From: Pyxidicoccus caerfyrddinensis
GTDB taxonomy: Bacteria > Myxococcota > Myxococcia > Myxococcales > Myxococcaceae
NCBI RefSeq assembly: GCF_010894405.1
Contig: NZ_JAAIYA010000007.1
Location: 186,001 to 250,000, forward strand
Length of the DNA stretch: 64,000 bases
Direction: 5' to 3'
Shown here: piece after piece, positions 46,184-56,400 of the stretch
How positions within the stretch are numbered: position 1 is the stretch's first letter
Layout: every line of letters starts with the position of its first letter
Program-made: the position numbers and the translations under genes
The notes under the pieces: model-generated
What the model was told of the DNA's origin: nothing
The model's input: only the letters and a program-made list of their open reading frames with translations
Databases searched by the model: none

Positions 46184-47445
46184 ACGCCACTTCCGCCACG
46201 GCCTCGCCGGCGGTGCCCACCGCGCCCGCGGCGAACGCCGGCTTCGCGCTGTTCATCCTCACGCTCATCAACCTCGTCAACTACCTCGACCGGTACATCG
46301 TCGCGGTGGCGCTGCCGGACATCCAGAAGGAGTTCGGCATCAACGACACGCAGTCCGGCCTGCTGGGCACCATGTTCATGGTGGTGTTCATGCTGGCCTC
46401 GCCGCTGGGTGGCTACCTGGGAGACAGGTATCCCCGGAAGCTGCTGGTGGCGGGCGGCGTGCTGCTGTGGAGCCTGGCCACCGGAGCCAGCGGACTGGCC
46501 ACGTCGTTCATCACGCTGCTGGTGGCTCGCTCGGTGATTGGCATTGGTGAAGCGGGCTATGGCGCGGTGGCACCGAGCATCATCTCGGACCTGTACCCGC
46601 GCGACATGCGCACGCGCATCCTCGCGTTCTTCTACACGGCGATTCCGGTGGGCGTGGCCGCGGGGTACGGGCTGGGCGGGTGGCTGACGGAGCGCTACTC
46701 GTGGCACGTGGCCTTCTACGTGGGCGGCGTGCCGGGGCTGGCGCTGGGACTGATGGCCTTCTTCATGCCCGAGCCCCAGCGCGGCGCCATGGACGGGCCG
46801 GACGCACAGACGAAGATGCCCTTCCTCGTCGGGCTGAAGGGGCTGGGGAAGAACCCGGCGTTCTGGGCGGTGACGGCGGGCTACACGCTGATGACGTTCT
46901 CCATTGGCGGGCTGGGCTTCTGGATGCCCACGTACCTGGTGCGCGAGCGGGGCATGGCCCAGGGCGACACGGGCACCACCTTCGGCGCGATTACGCTCGT
47001 GGCGGGACTGGTGGGGACGCTGGTCGGCGGGTGGCTGGGCGACAAGCTGGACCGCAAGCGCGAGGGCGGCGGGCTGTGGATGTCGGGCATCGGGCTGCTG
47101 CTGGCGGCGCCGGCCATGTACCTGGCCACGAACATCCAGAGCACCGTGTTGACGTTCGCCGTGATTGGCGTGGCGCAGTTCCTCATCTTCCTCAACAGCG
47201 GCCCCATCAACGCGGCCATCGTCAACTGCGTGCCGCCTGCGTTCCGCGCCTTCGCCATGGGGCTGAACGTGCTCTTCATCCACATGCTGGGCGACGCGAT
47301 TTCCCCCACGCTCATCGGAAGCATCGCGGACGCGTACAGCCTGCACACCGCCATCGAGCTCAACGCCCTGCCCGTGCTGCTGGGCGGTATGGCCTTGCTG
47401 GTAGGCGCGAAGATGTTCCGCGAGGCCGTTCCGCGCGCGCGGTGA
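46180..47445 (+). CDS. Spinster-like MFS transporter
   Basis: 421 residues with 12 predicted TM helices. The segments NYLDRYIVAVALPDIQ and PLGGYLGDRYPRKLL (motif A) match the spinster/Spns and glycerol-3-phosphate-like subgroup of MFS. Substrate unknown. Coupled to the Ppx/GppA gene by a four-base overlap. Confidence 0.88.
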   Translation: MNATSATASPAVPTAPAANAGFALFILTLINLVNYLDRYIVAVALPDIQKEFGINDTQSGLLGTMFMVVFMLASPLGGYLGDRYPRKLLVAGGVLLWSLATGASGLATSFITLLVARSVIGIGEAGYGAVAPSIISDLYPRDMRTRILAFFYTAIPVGVAAGYGLGGWLTERYSWHVAFYVGGVPGLALGLMAFFMPEPQRGAMDGPDAQTKMPFLVGLKGLGKNPAFWAVTAGYTLMTFSIGGLGFWMPTYLVRERGMAQGDTGTTFGAITLVAGLVGTLVGGWLGDKLDRKREGGGLWMSGIGLLLAAPAMYLATNIQSTVLTFAVIGVAQFLIFLNSGPINAAIVNCVPPAFRAFAMGLNVLFIHMLGDAISPTLIGSIADAYSLHTAIELNALPVLLGGMALLVGAKMFREAVPRAR

Positions 47446-47449
47446 CGTC

Positions 47450-48778
47450 TCAGGGCGCCACGGGGGCGGCCGTGCCTTCGAGCTTCGGCCGGTACTCGCC
47501 GGCCAGGCGCTCCACCTCCGAGGCCAGCCGCTCGCCGTCAGCGAGTAGCAGCGCCTTGAGGCGCGCGCGATTGCCCAGGGTGAAGAACACGCTGATGTCG
47601 CGACGGAGCGACTCCCAGCGCTCGGCGAAGTAGAGGGTGAAAAGGGCCAGCGGCGGCACCGAGAGGAAGGTGGCCACGCCCCAGGGCACTCCGGCCCACC
47701 AGCCCGCCGCCACCGTCAGCGCGCCCCACCACACGAGGGCCACCACGAAGGCGGTGAGGAACTTCACCGTGGCCTGCACGTCCAGCTCCGCCTTGCGGCT
47801 GGCGGTGCGGGGCAGCTGGTACGGAAGCCAGAACAGCACCACCCCGAGCGCGAACAGCGGCAGCCCCAGCACCAGCGCGAGCAGGTTCTTCACGACGAAG
47901 GGCACCACGTTGCCGGGCCGGTACACGAGCGCGAGGTCCTTCGGGCCCGCCGCCTGCACCAACTCCATGCGGTGCTTGAAGGACGCGAGGTGGGCGCGGA
48001 TGCCCTCGAAACGCTCGGGCTCCTGCGCGCGGAAGAGCTGCACGCCGCGAGCCCACAGTCGCAGCCGCTCCGCATCCAGCGCCCCACCCTGCTTGAAGGC
48101 GTAGAGCTGCTCGGCGAGCTGCACCAGCGGCAGGTCCGCCCACTGCTCCAGGTTGAGCGTGACGGCGCGAAGGCCTTCCGCGATGCGCTCGGTGAGGCCC
48201 CGCACGGCGTCGGGCTCGGATGCGGCGTCCTTCGGGAGGAAGGCCTGCACGTCGATGGCGGGGCCCACGTCGATGAGCACCTCGCTGCGGAAGACGTGCT
48301 TCTCCGCGTAGGTGAGGCCCACGGGGACGATGCGGACGGGAGCGCCCTCCTTCGCCGCGTTGAGGGCGATGCGCGCGGCACCGGTCTTCAGCTCCGCGAG
48401 CCCGGGCTCCGAGTGGCTCTTGCCCTCGGGGAAGATGGTGATGGCGCGGCCGTGCACGAGCGCGCCCTTCGCGGCGTCCAGCGTCCCTTCGTTGCCGCCC
48501 ATCTTCGAGGGGTCATCCTGCTTGCGGTACACGGGGAGCGCGTCGAGCCCCCTGAGCAGCCAGCCGATGACGGGCATCTTGAACAGCGGCGCCTTGGCGA
48601 GGAACGTCACCTTGCGGCGCGTGAGGATGAACACCAGCGCGGGGTCGATGAGCCCGTTGGGGTGGTTGCCCACGAAGAGCACGGAGCCTTCCGGCTCCGT
48701 CGCCAGGGCATTCACCTTCACCCGGTAGAAGAGCCGCAGGAACAGCGCGACCACCGCACGTACGCACGCGTAGAACAC
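47450..48778 (-). CDS. PlsC-type 1-acylglycerol-3-phosphate acyltransferase-like protein
   Basis: 442 residues. PlsC motifs: NHPNGLID (HX4D) and FPEGKSHSE, within residues about 1-200. The remaining half has an extra helical part and two or three TM segments (about 285-370), longer than typical PlsC (about 240). It may acylate lysophospholipid or another lipid. Stops converge four bases from the MFS gene. Confidence 0.85.
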   Translation of the reverse strand: MFYACVRAVVALFLRLFYRVKVNALATEPEGSVLFVGNHPNGLIDPALVFILTRRKVTFLAKAPLFKMPVIGWLLRGLDALPVYRKQDDPSKMGGNEGTLDAAKGALVHGRAITIFPEGKSHSEPGLAELKTGAARIALNAAKEGAPVRIVPVGLTYAEKHVFRSEVLIDVGPAIDVQAFLPKDAASEPDAVRGLTERIAEGLRAVTLNLEQWADLPLVQLAEQLYAFKQGGALDAERLRLWARGVQLFRAQEPERFEGIRAHLASFKHRMELVQAAGPKDLALVYRPGNVVPFVVKNLLALVLGLPLFALGVVLFWLPYQLPRTASRKAELDVQATVKFLTAFVVALVWWGALTVAAGWWAGVPWGVATFLSVPPLALFTLYFAERWESLRRDISVFFTLGNRARLKALLLADGERLASEVERLAGEYRPKLEGTAAPVAP

Positions 48779-48899
48779 GGTGGGGACTGTAGCGCAGGCA
48801 GAGGAGACATTCCCCGGGGCCTCCCGCTACCACTGCCCGCTTCGGGACTTCCCCATGAGTCCTGCCGGCCTCCCGTGGAGCCCCTGCTACGCTGGGAGC

Positions 48900-49349
48900 A
48901 TGCGCGTATCCCTGCGAGTCGCACTCTGCTGCTTTTGGCTCGCGGGCTGTGCCAGTGGCTCACGTCCACTCCGACAGAGCGTAGGCCCCGGTCCGGGGCC
49001 GGGTTGCGCGAGCTCGCTGGACTGCTCATGCAAGAACGGCTCGGAGGCGGCCTGTGAGCAGTTCGGGACGGCACCCAAGACGCCAAAGCCAAAGGCACCC
49101 AAGCCACCCAATCCGGGCCCGGTCATTCCGCCACAAGCGGCGGAAGGCCAGGGTGAGGGAGACAGTAAGCCCTACGACCGCTGCACGGACCTGTACACGA
49201 AGTGTATGGAGCAAGCGAAGGTGGCTAACCGCCCGAACTCGGGTGACTGGGGAGGGACCGTCTGCCAACAGTGCCTCAAGCTCTGCAGGGACCGTGGCTA
49301 CTGGCCAACCAGGACGATAGGCGGAAGAAAATGCCCCGAAGTCGAATGA
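48900..49349 (+). CDS. Cys-rich lipoprotein, candidate exported effector
   Basis: 149 residues with lipobox LAGC (Cys17). A Gly/Pro and Lys/Pro-rich linker (about 55-85) leads to a compact C-terminal domain (about 90-149) with six Cys (CTDLYTKC, CQQCLKLC, RKC), like the C-terminal domains of secreted toxins. It is less GC-biased in third positions than its neighbours. It overlaps the downstream gene, which may be its partner. No family recognised; toxin status is inference. Confidence 0.6.
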   Translation: MRVSLRVALCCFWLAGCASGSRPLRQSVGPGPGPGCASSLDCSCKNGSEAACEQFGTAPKTPKPKAPKPPNPGPVIPPQAAEGQGEGDSKPYDRCTDLYTKCMEQAKVANRPNSGDWGGTVCQQCLKLCRDRGYWPTRTIGGRKCPEVE

Positions 49350-49810
49350 GCCCTCAGCGAAGACTCGAACTGGAATTCACTGACGCGAGTATTCGTCTGG
49401 AGATTTCCCTGCGCAATCAGGGGCACGAACCCTTCAGGGCCGAAATGCTCCGGTTCCTCCGGAGAATGCAGGCCCGGGCGCACTCGACCTTCGTGAAGCG
49501 AGAAATGGCAAGGCGGATTGAAGAGGCCATTTTGTCCAGGGCCTGCATGCTGCCCGAGCCGGAGGCGACCCTGCTTGCTGAGCTCAAACGCATGACCCGG
49601 CTTGGGTTCTCCAGCGTCGAAAAGAGAGTACACATCGCCGCCATGCTCGGCAGGTGGATTCAACTTGGCAAGCTGGATTCGCCCGTGGTCCGGCCGTTCA
49701 TCGCGGAGGCTGCTTCACGGGTTCAACGGGTGCGCAAGGGCCGCTACAGGAGGGCCCTGCAGGAATCCATCGAGCTCGCCATGGTCCGCACCGGCATGAA
49801 GCCGGGCTGA
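49331..49810 (+). CDS. Unknown cytoplasmic protein paired with the lipoprotein
   Basis: 159 residues from ATG 49331 (preceded by GGAAGAAA); ATG 49346, overlapping the upstream stop as ATGA, is equally possible. All-helical and basic (RRLELEF, RRMQARA), no TM or signal. Codons are clearly poorer in G/C at third positions than in the rest of the window, suggesting recent acquisition. The size, coupling and lack of a signal would suit an immunity protein, but this is unproven. Confidence 0.55.
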   Translation: MPRSRMSPQRRLELEFTDASIRLEISLRNQGHEPFRAEMLRFLRRMQARAHSTFVKREMARRIEEAILSRACMLPEPEATLLAELKRMTRLGFSSVEKRVHIAAMLGRWIQLGKLDSPVVRPFIAEAASRVQRVRKGRYRRALQESIELAMVRTGMKPG

Positions 49811-49824
49811 ACCCCGCCACGGAC

Positions 49825-50346
49825 TCACGGATACCGGTCCACCACCTGGATGATGCCCGTGTTGTCCTGCACGACGGAGAAGCCCTTCATCGGGCTCGGG
49901 TAGGCAATCAGCCCCTCGCCGTCCCTGTCCCACCGTGCGTCGAGCAGGACTCCGCAGAAGGGCACGGACATCGCCCCGCTCTCTGGCAGGAAGATGCGGT
50001 CATACCGGCCGAACACCCGGTGCTTCGTCACGTACAGGCGCCCGCCGATTCGTGCCCCCGGCAGCTTCTTCTCTCCATCCTCCCGGGGCAGCGCAATCAC
50101 GAAGCTGTAGTTGTATCGCGCCGGCCCCGGGTGGTCCTGGATGGCGTCCACGATGACGGGGACCTTGTCTCCCGGCTTCAACCCCAGCCGCTCCATCTGC
50201 AACAACGCCCCGCGTGGGCAGTCGCCTTCGGGTGGCATCCACTTCGGACGCTCCGCCTTCACGCCCTCGCCCTGGGTGTGCCGGCAGCCCGCGAGGAGCC
50301 CCAGCACCACCCACGCCGCCATGTATACCGGCCCGCGCATGCGCAC
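49825..50346 (-). CDS. Lipoprotein of unknown function at the end of the sgmX-tam operon
   Basis: 173 residues from GTG 50346, chosen because AAGGAGG lies seven bases before it; ATG 50340 is two codons on. Lipobox LLAGC. The mature part is beta-rich with two Cys. It follows the tamA-like stop by 13 bases, so it is probably co-transcribed. Confidence 0.7.
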   Translation of the reverse strand: MRMRGPVYMAAWVVLGLLAGCRHTQGEGVKAERPKWMPPEGDCPRGALLQMERLGLKPGDKVPVIVDAIQDHPGPARYNYSFVIALPREDGEKKLPGARIGGRLYVTKHRVFGRYDRIFLPESGAMSVPFCGVLLDARWDRDGEGLIAYPSPMKGFSVVQDNTGIIQVVDRYP

Positions 50347-50359
50347 CCGTGTGCCTCCT

Positions 50360-53300
50360 TCAGAACGTGCCGATGCTGAAGTGGAACTGCGTGGTCGCCT
50401 CGTTCACCGCTTCGTCCGGGTCCAGGTTGAAGCCCACGTCGAACGCCAGCGGACCCACCGGCGTCACGTACCGCAGCCCCGCGCCCGCCGCGTACCGCAG
50501 CCGCCCCGGGTCGAACGACGTCCGGTCCAACCACAGGTTGCCCGCCTCGAAGAACAGGCCCAAATCCAACGACGTCAGCGCCGGCAGCCGCAGCTCCGCC
50601 TTGCCCAGCGTGAAGAGCTCACCACCCTGGCTCGCCGGCACCTGCCCCGCCAGCACCGCCTTCAACTCCGCCGAGCACCCCGCCGGCGTAATCAGCGCCC
50701 GGCACTCCCGCAGCCGCTGCTGCAGGGCGCCGCGCACGTCCTCCGGCAGCACCCCGTCCTCGCGGAAGCCGCGCAGGCTGGACGAGCCGCCCAGGTAGAA
50801 CAGCTTCGAGCCGATGGCCTGCGCGTCCTTCTCCAGCGGGATGATGGTGCCCGCGCGCGCCGACAGCGCCATGCTCGCCCGCCGTCCCAGGGGGATGTAG
50901 CCGCTCAGGTTGCTCGACAGCTTCACGCCGTCAATCGGGTACCCCTCCACGCGGTTGCCCGCCACGTCCGTGGGCTTCACGCTCAACCCCCGCGTGAATT
51001 CCGCGCTCGAGATGAACACCACGCCCCTGCGCGGGTTCGCCGGGTCGTCCCGGAAGTCCAGCGTCGCCGAGGGCCGCAGCGAGTGCAGCGCGAAGTCTCC
51101 GAACGGGTAGCGCAGCCGCTCCTGGTCCGCGCGGTTGAGCAGCTCCAGCACGCCCGCGCGCGAGCGCAGCCGGTTGTTCTCCACCTCGTACGACAGCGAC
51201 ACGTTCAGCCAAGGCGCCGCTGCCCAGTCCAGCGCCGCCGCCGCGGCGAAACGCGTGGACACGTACGACGGCCGGTGCACGCGCTCGCCAATCAGGTCCA
51301 GCCGCGCGCCCACCTCCAGCGGCAGCATGAAGAACAGGCGGGGCTGCGCCAGCGCCAGGTTGCCGCGCCCGCCCAGCCCGTTCAGCCCCTGCAATTCCGC
51401 ATCGCAGCCCGGAGCCGTACCGCCGTCCACGCCCGGCTGCGAGCAGGCGATGCGCCGGTCCGCGGACAGCGCCTCCGCGCTCCAGCCCGCGTAGTTCACC
51501 TTCCCGCGCGCCAGCAGGCTCAGGCCCATGCCGTCCAGGTTGCGGTAGGCCGTGTCCAGCGCGATTCGCGGACCGTCCACGAGGAAGTAGCCGCCGGACA
51601 CCTCGCCATCCAGCCGGGGCCGCTCCTGCACCGTCACCAGGACGTCCTTCGTCTCCTCACGCCGCGTGGGGTCCGCCAGTGAAACGTCCACCTGCCGGAA
51701 CACCCCCAGCCGCGCCAACCGCCGCTGGCCCTCCGTCAATCGGTCCAACGCAACGGGCTTGCCCTCCTCCAGGGCCAGGTTCGCCAGCACCAGGTCCGGG
51801 TCCGTCCGCGTCAGCCCCTGCACGAGAATCTTCCCCACCCGCACCTGCGGCCCCGGGTCCGTGCGGAACACCACCGTCGCCGCCTGCCCGTCCTCGCCCA
51901 CGCTCGTCTCGGTGGTGGTCCGTCCGAAGAGGTAGCCCCACTGGGCCAGTCCGTGCTCCAACGCCTGCCGTGCCTCCTCGACCTTGTCGAAGCTCAGGGC
52001 CTGGCCCTTGCGCAGCGACAGGCCCACCGGCACCAGGGACACGTCCTTCGGAACGCCCTCGAAGCGCAGGTCCGTGACGCGCGCCTGAGGGCCCTCCTCC
52101 ACGTCGAAGTCGGCCACCGCCGTGTGGCCCGTCACGTCCACCGTCAGCCCGCGGAACGACACCGCCGAGGAGAGGTAGCCCCGCTCCCGGTACAGCTCGT
52201 TCATCGCATCCACGGCGTCCAGCCACGCGTCCTCCACGTACACCGTGGACGGGTCCGGCGGCGGCTCCAGCGAGCCCTGCTCCGGGCCGAGGCGCCCCTC
52301 GGCGTCCAGCGGGTCATCCAGCAGGCGCAGGTCCAGCTCCGGGCGTGGCACTCCCGCGCGCACACGCTCCGTCAGCAGCGCGCGCAACTGCTCCGACTCC
52401 AGCCCCTGGTTGCCGTGGAAGCGCACCTCCGTCACGCGCAGCGGGTGTCCCTCCTCCACGTCGAAGGCCAGCGCGGCCAGCTCTCCGTCCGGCCGCACCA
52501 CCTCACGCGGCCGCACGTGCACGTCATGGAAGCCGCGGTGCCGGTAGAAGGCCTCCACCCGCCGCGCCAGCCGGCCCGCCACCACCTCGTCCAGCGACTC
52601 CGCCACGTCGTGCGCCAGCACCCGCTCCAGCAGCGTCGCCGGGAAGCGGCGGTTACCATGGAAGCGCACCAGGTACCGGGGCCCCGCCGACAGCGGCACC
52701 GCCACCGTGGCCGCGCTGCCCTCCACCAGCACCGAGGGCGTTCCCACCTGCGCGCGCCAGTGGCCCGCCTCGCGCAGCAGCGTGCGCAGTCGCTCCAGGC
52801 CCGCGTCCAGGCGCACCCGGTCGAACACCTCGCCGGGCCGCATCTCCAGCACCTCCAGCAGCCGGGGCAACGCGAAGCCCGGGCTGCCGGAGAACGTCAC
52901 CATCCGCACCCGCGTGGGCACGCCCTCGTCCACGGTGAGCGACACCGAGACTCCGTCCGTCACCGGCTCCTGCCGCACCGTCACCTTCGCCGAGTCATAG
53001 CCCTTGCGCTGGTACGCCTGGAGGACGGAGGACACCGCGCCCTCCAGCTCCTCCGCGTCCAGCGGCCCGCCCTCGAGCAGGCCGCTCGCCTCGATGAGCT
53101 CGCCCTCGGACAGCACCGCGTTGCCCAGGAAGCGCAGCCGCGCCAGCCGCGCCACCGGCGTGAGCTGGAACACCAACCGCACGCCGCCCGGCACCTCCAC
53201 GGTGCGCGCCACCACGTCCGTGAAGCGGCCCGTAGCCCACAGTCGCTCCAGCGAGCGCCGCACCGCGCCGGGCGCCAGCGTCTGCCCCTTGCGCACGGCC

Positions 53301-53440
53301 ACGAGCCCCGTGAGTCCCTGCGCGTCCGCGCCGCCCGGCAGGTGCAGCTCCACGGCCACGACTACCGGCTGGGACTCACCCTCGGGCTGCGCCGCCGCCG
53401 CGCCCGCCACGAGGACGCACAGCAGCAGCACCCACGCCAT
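50360..53440 (-). CDS. tamA: TamA/BamA-type Omp85 protein with about seven POTRA domains
   Basis: 1026 residues from ATG 53440; a signal peptide (LLLCVLVAGAAAA) is followed by seven POTRA-like repeats (about 25-635), each with a pattern such as VRFHGNRRFP ... YRHRGF. The Omp85 barrel occupies the last about 390 residues and holds the G-R-G-F-type motif (GGSSSLRGFREDGV) and a C-terminal Phe. E. coli TamA has three POTRAs and BamA five. It inserts or assembles outer-membrane proteins; the tamB neighbour supports TamA. Confidence 0.88.
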   Translation of the reverse strand: MAWVLLLCVLVAGAAAAQPEGESQPVVVAVELHLPGGADAQGLTGLVAVRKGQTLAPGAVRRSLERLWATGRFTDVVARTVEVPGGVRLVFQLTPVARLARLRFLGNAVLSEGELIEASGLLEGGPLDAEELEGAVSSVLQAYQRKGYDSAKVTVRQEPVTDGVSVSLTVDEGVPTRVRMVTFSGSPGFALPRLLEVLEMRPGEVFDRVRLDAGLERLRTLLREAGHWRAQVGTPSVLVEGSAATVAVPLSAGPRYLVRFHGNRRFPATLLERVLAHDVAESLDEVVAGRLARRVEAFYRHRGFHDVHVRPREVVRPDGELAALAFDVEEGHPLRVTEVRFHGNQGLESEQLRALLTERVRAGVPRPELDLRLLDDPLDAEGRLGPEQGSLEPPPDPSTVYVEDAWLDAVDAMNELYRERGYLSSAVSFRGLTVDVTGHTAVADFDVEEGPQARVTDLRFEGVPKDVSLVPVGLSLRKGQALSFDKVEEARQALEHGLAQWGYLFGRTTTETSVGEDGQAATVVFRTDPGPQVRVGKILVQGLTRTDPDLVLANLALEEGKPVALDRLTEGQRRLARLGVFRQVDVSLADPTRREETKDVLVTVQERPRLDGEVSGGYFLVDGPRIALDTAYRNLDGMGLSLLARGKVNYAGWSAEALSADRRIACSQPGVDGGTAPGCDAELQGLNGLGGRGNLALAQPRLFFMLPLEVGARLDLIGERVHRPSYVSTRFAAAAALDWAAAPWLNVSLSYEVENNRLRSRAGVLELLNRADQERLRYPFGDFALHSLRPSATLDFRDDPANPRRGVVFISSAEFTRGLSVKPTDVAGNRVEGYPIDGVKLSSNLSGYIPLGRRASMALSARAGTIIPLEKDAQAIGSKLFYLGGSSSLRGFREDGVLPEDVRGALQQRLRECRALITPAGCSAELKAVLAGQVPASQGGELFTLGKAELRLPALTSLDLGLFFEAGNLWLDRTSFDPGRLRYAAGAGLRYVTPVGPLAFDVGFNLDPDEAVNEATTQFHFSIGTF

Positions 53441-53451
53441 GAGGGCGCGGG

Positions 53452-56400
53452 CTACTCGACCTCCCAGCTCAGCTTCAGCTCGAGCCCGAGGTTGCCAAAC
53501 GAGGCTTCGCTGTTCTCGTTGTCCCACTGGGCCTGAGCGGAGAGTCGGTCGTCGAAGCGGTACTCGGCGCGCGCCCGCGTGCCGCGCCCGCTCACCGGTT
53601 GTGTCATGCCGATTTTAAGCTGCTCGCTCAGGAACTTCGACTCCAGTTGTGCGGTCGGCTCCGCCTGCCGGGTGGCGTCGTTGTAGGTGGTGGCGATTTG
53701 TAGCGACAAATCCCGCAACACCGGGTTGCTGGGGAGGAAGCGCTGGAGCTGCCGGTCCAGGCCCGACACGTTGAAGAGGGCCTCGGCCGCCAGGCCGGCG
53801 CTCGCCGTGGCCGCCGTGTCCCGGTCCGACGAGGTGAAGCCCAGGGTGAGCAGCGAGACGATGTCCCCCTCCACCAGCGCCGGCTCCGAGGAGAGCAGAA
53901 TCTGCGGGTCCGCCGGCTTGCCGAAGGCGTGCAGCTTCACCGTGTACTCGCGCACCTGCGTCTGGGCCTGGACCTCGAAGACGGGGTCGATGCCGGTGGC
54001 GTCCTGGAACTCGACCTGCCCCTGGTTGATGGTGAAGGGGTTGTTGCGGAAGAAGGCCTGGCTGCCCTCCGCCAGCTCCACCCGCCCCAGCAGGCCCGGC
54101 CGCAGGTCCGTGCCCGTCAGCCGCACGTCGCCCAGCAGGCGGGCCTTCGCCAGGTTGTTGTCCACCCGGACGTCGCCGAAGTGCACGTTGACGTCCCAGA
54201 TGACGAGCGGCTTCGGGGGCTCCCCCGTGGAGGACGTCACCGGCGCCGAGGGCGTGTAGGTGCGCTTCTGGAGGGACTTGAGCATCGACTCCACGTCCAG
54301 GGCCTTCTGGTAGCGCATCTTGACGATGTCCAGCCCGCCCGTGACGGTGAAGCCGTGGGGCGGACCGCTCACCTGGAGCAACCCGGAGAAGGTGGCGGGC
54401 AAATCCTCCGTGAGGCGGTAGGGCACCTCGTCGAGCTGCACCGTGAGGCCCAGCCGCGTCGGCAGGAAGCGCTCCAGCCGCACGTCGCCGCGCGCGGACA
54501 CGCGCCCCTCGTTGAGCTGCCCCTGCAGGTGCTCCAGCAGCACGCGCTGGCCGGTCAGCTCCAGGCGCCCGGACATACCGCGCACGTTGACGGGCCAGTC
54601 CCGCAGCGCCAGCCGTAGGTCCAGCAGCTCCGCGGTGCCCACCACGGACGGTGACGCCGGCGTGCCGGTGACCTCCGCATCCACGGTGACGCGGCCGGTG
54701 GCGCGCTCCACCATGGAGGGCAGGAGCGACTCCAGCATGCGGACGTCCCAACCGCCGCGCAGGGTGACGTCCATGCCACGCGGCCCCATCCACCCGCCCA
54801 GCGACAGGTCCACGTACGGCCCCAGGAAGCGGAAGGGCTGCACGTCCAACCGTCCCCCCGCGTAGGCCAGGACGATGGGGACCGTGTTCTCCCCGTGCAC
54901 GTCGTCGCGCGAGAGCACCAGCTTGTCCACCGTGGCGCTCACCTCCGAGCCGGCGGGCTCCAGCAACTGCCCCTTCGCGCTCAGCGTGCCGGAGAGCGAG
55001 CCGGACACGCCGGCCCACAGCGGCTCGGCGGGCAGCAGCGGGCGGATCTCCGGCAGCGACAGCGAGCCCTGCGCTTCATAGGGCCAGTTGTCCTTCACCT
55101 TGAAGCCCAGCCGCCCGGTGGCGTCCTGGAACGGATGGCCCCGCACCTCGAAGTCCTTGCCCACCAGGCGCCCGGTGAGGTCCATGGCGCCCAGGTTGCG
55201 GTCGGCGAAGGTGACGCGCGGCGCGCGCAGCGTGGCGTCCACCACCGGCACGTCGGCGGTGCCGGACACCTTGCCGTCCATCACCATGGTGCCTTCGATG
55301 CCCATGCGCTCGGCCAGCTCCGGCCCCACCGTCTCCGCCAGCGACAGGCCGTCGCCGCCGAAGCGGTAGTCCAGCCCGCCCGCGAAGGTGAAGGTGCCGT
55401 CCGCCCACGTGCGGCCCAGCGGGCCCTTCAGCACGGTGCGCTCCAGCACCATCGCCTTGCCGTCCACGAAGCGCAGGCGCATGGCGCCGTCGCCCAGGCG
55501 GCGGTCGTAGTAGGTGGTGTCCTTCACGTCGAAGGCCACCAGCCCCTCCAGCTTCTCCACCGGGCTGTCCACCTCCACGCGCCCGGTGGCCGTGCCGCCC
55601 AGCGTCCCCCGCATCACCTCCAGCGAAGGGCTCAGTCCCGCCACCACGTCCACCAGGTCCTCGGTGCGCCCCTGCGGGACATTCACCTCCAGCCGCAGGC
55701 CGAGCAGCCGCCCGAAGGACACCCCCGCCTTGCCGTAGTACTGCGTGCGCCCCTTCTGGCCGGTGAAGGCGGGGAAGGCCAGCACCCCGTCCGAGTACCC
55801 CAGCTTCCCCTGCAAGACGCCCAGCGAGAGGTTCCAGAAGACGAAGTCGCGCATGGACAGGCCCGCCTCCACCTTCACCTCCGAGGCCGGGCCCGTCACC
55901 GAGTACGTCGCGCTCCCCCGCCCCGCCCACTGCAGGCCGGCGATGTGGCCGAAGTCCGCGAGGTCCAGGTCGCCGTGGCCGTGGATGTCCAGCCCCAGCC
56001 CGTCGCCGATGAGCAGCCCCACGTCGCCGTGCACGCGCGAGCGGCCCGACTCCGCGGTGACGTGATTGAACGACACGCGGTCCGACTGAATCTTCACCTG
56101 CGCCTGGGCGCGGCCCTTGTCGAACTCGAGGATGGTGAGCCCCGTGTCCTCCGGCGCGTCGTACGCGCGCGTGGCCAGCACGAAGGGGCCGGTGCGCAAG
56201 TCCAACGGGCCTGCCAGCGAGAAGCGCGGCAGCAGATTGCCGTTGAGCTGCGCGTCCAGCGTGGCCGGGAAGTCCACCCATGAGCCCTTCACGCCCGCCC
56301 TGTCGAGGATGCGCCCCAGTGAAGCGTCCTCGGTGGACAGCGACACCTCCAGCGGGAAGTGCGGCGTCAGCCCGAGCCGCGCCGTGGCGCGAACCTTCCC

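Noticed and set aside
49331..49810. Recognisable immunity-protein family
   Set aside because: No motif lets me name a family; only the context suggests a partner role, so it is kept as unknown.
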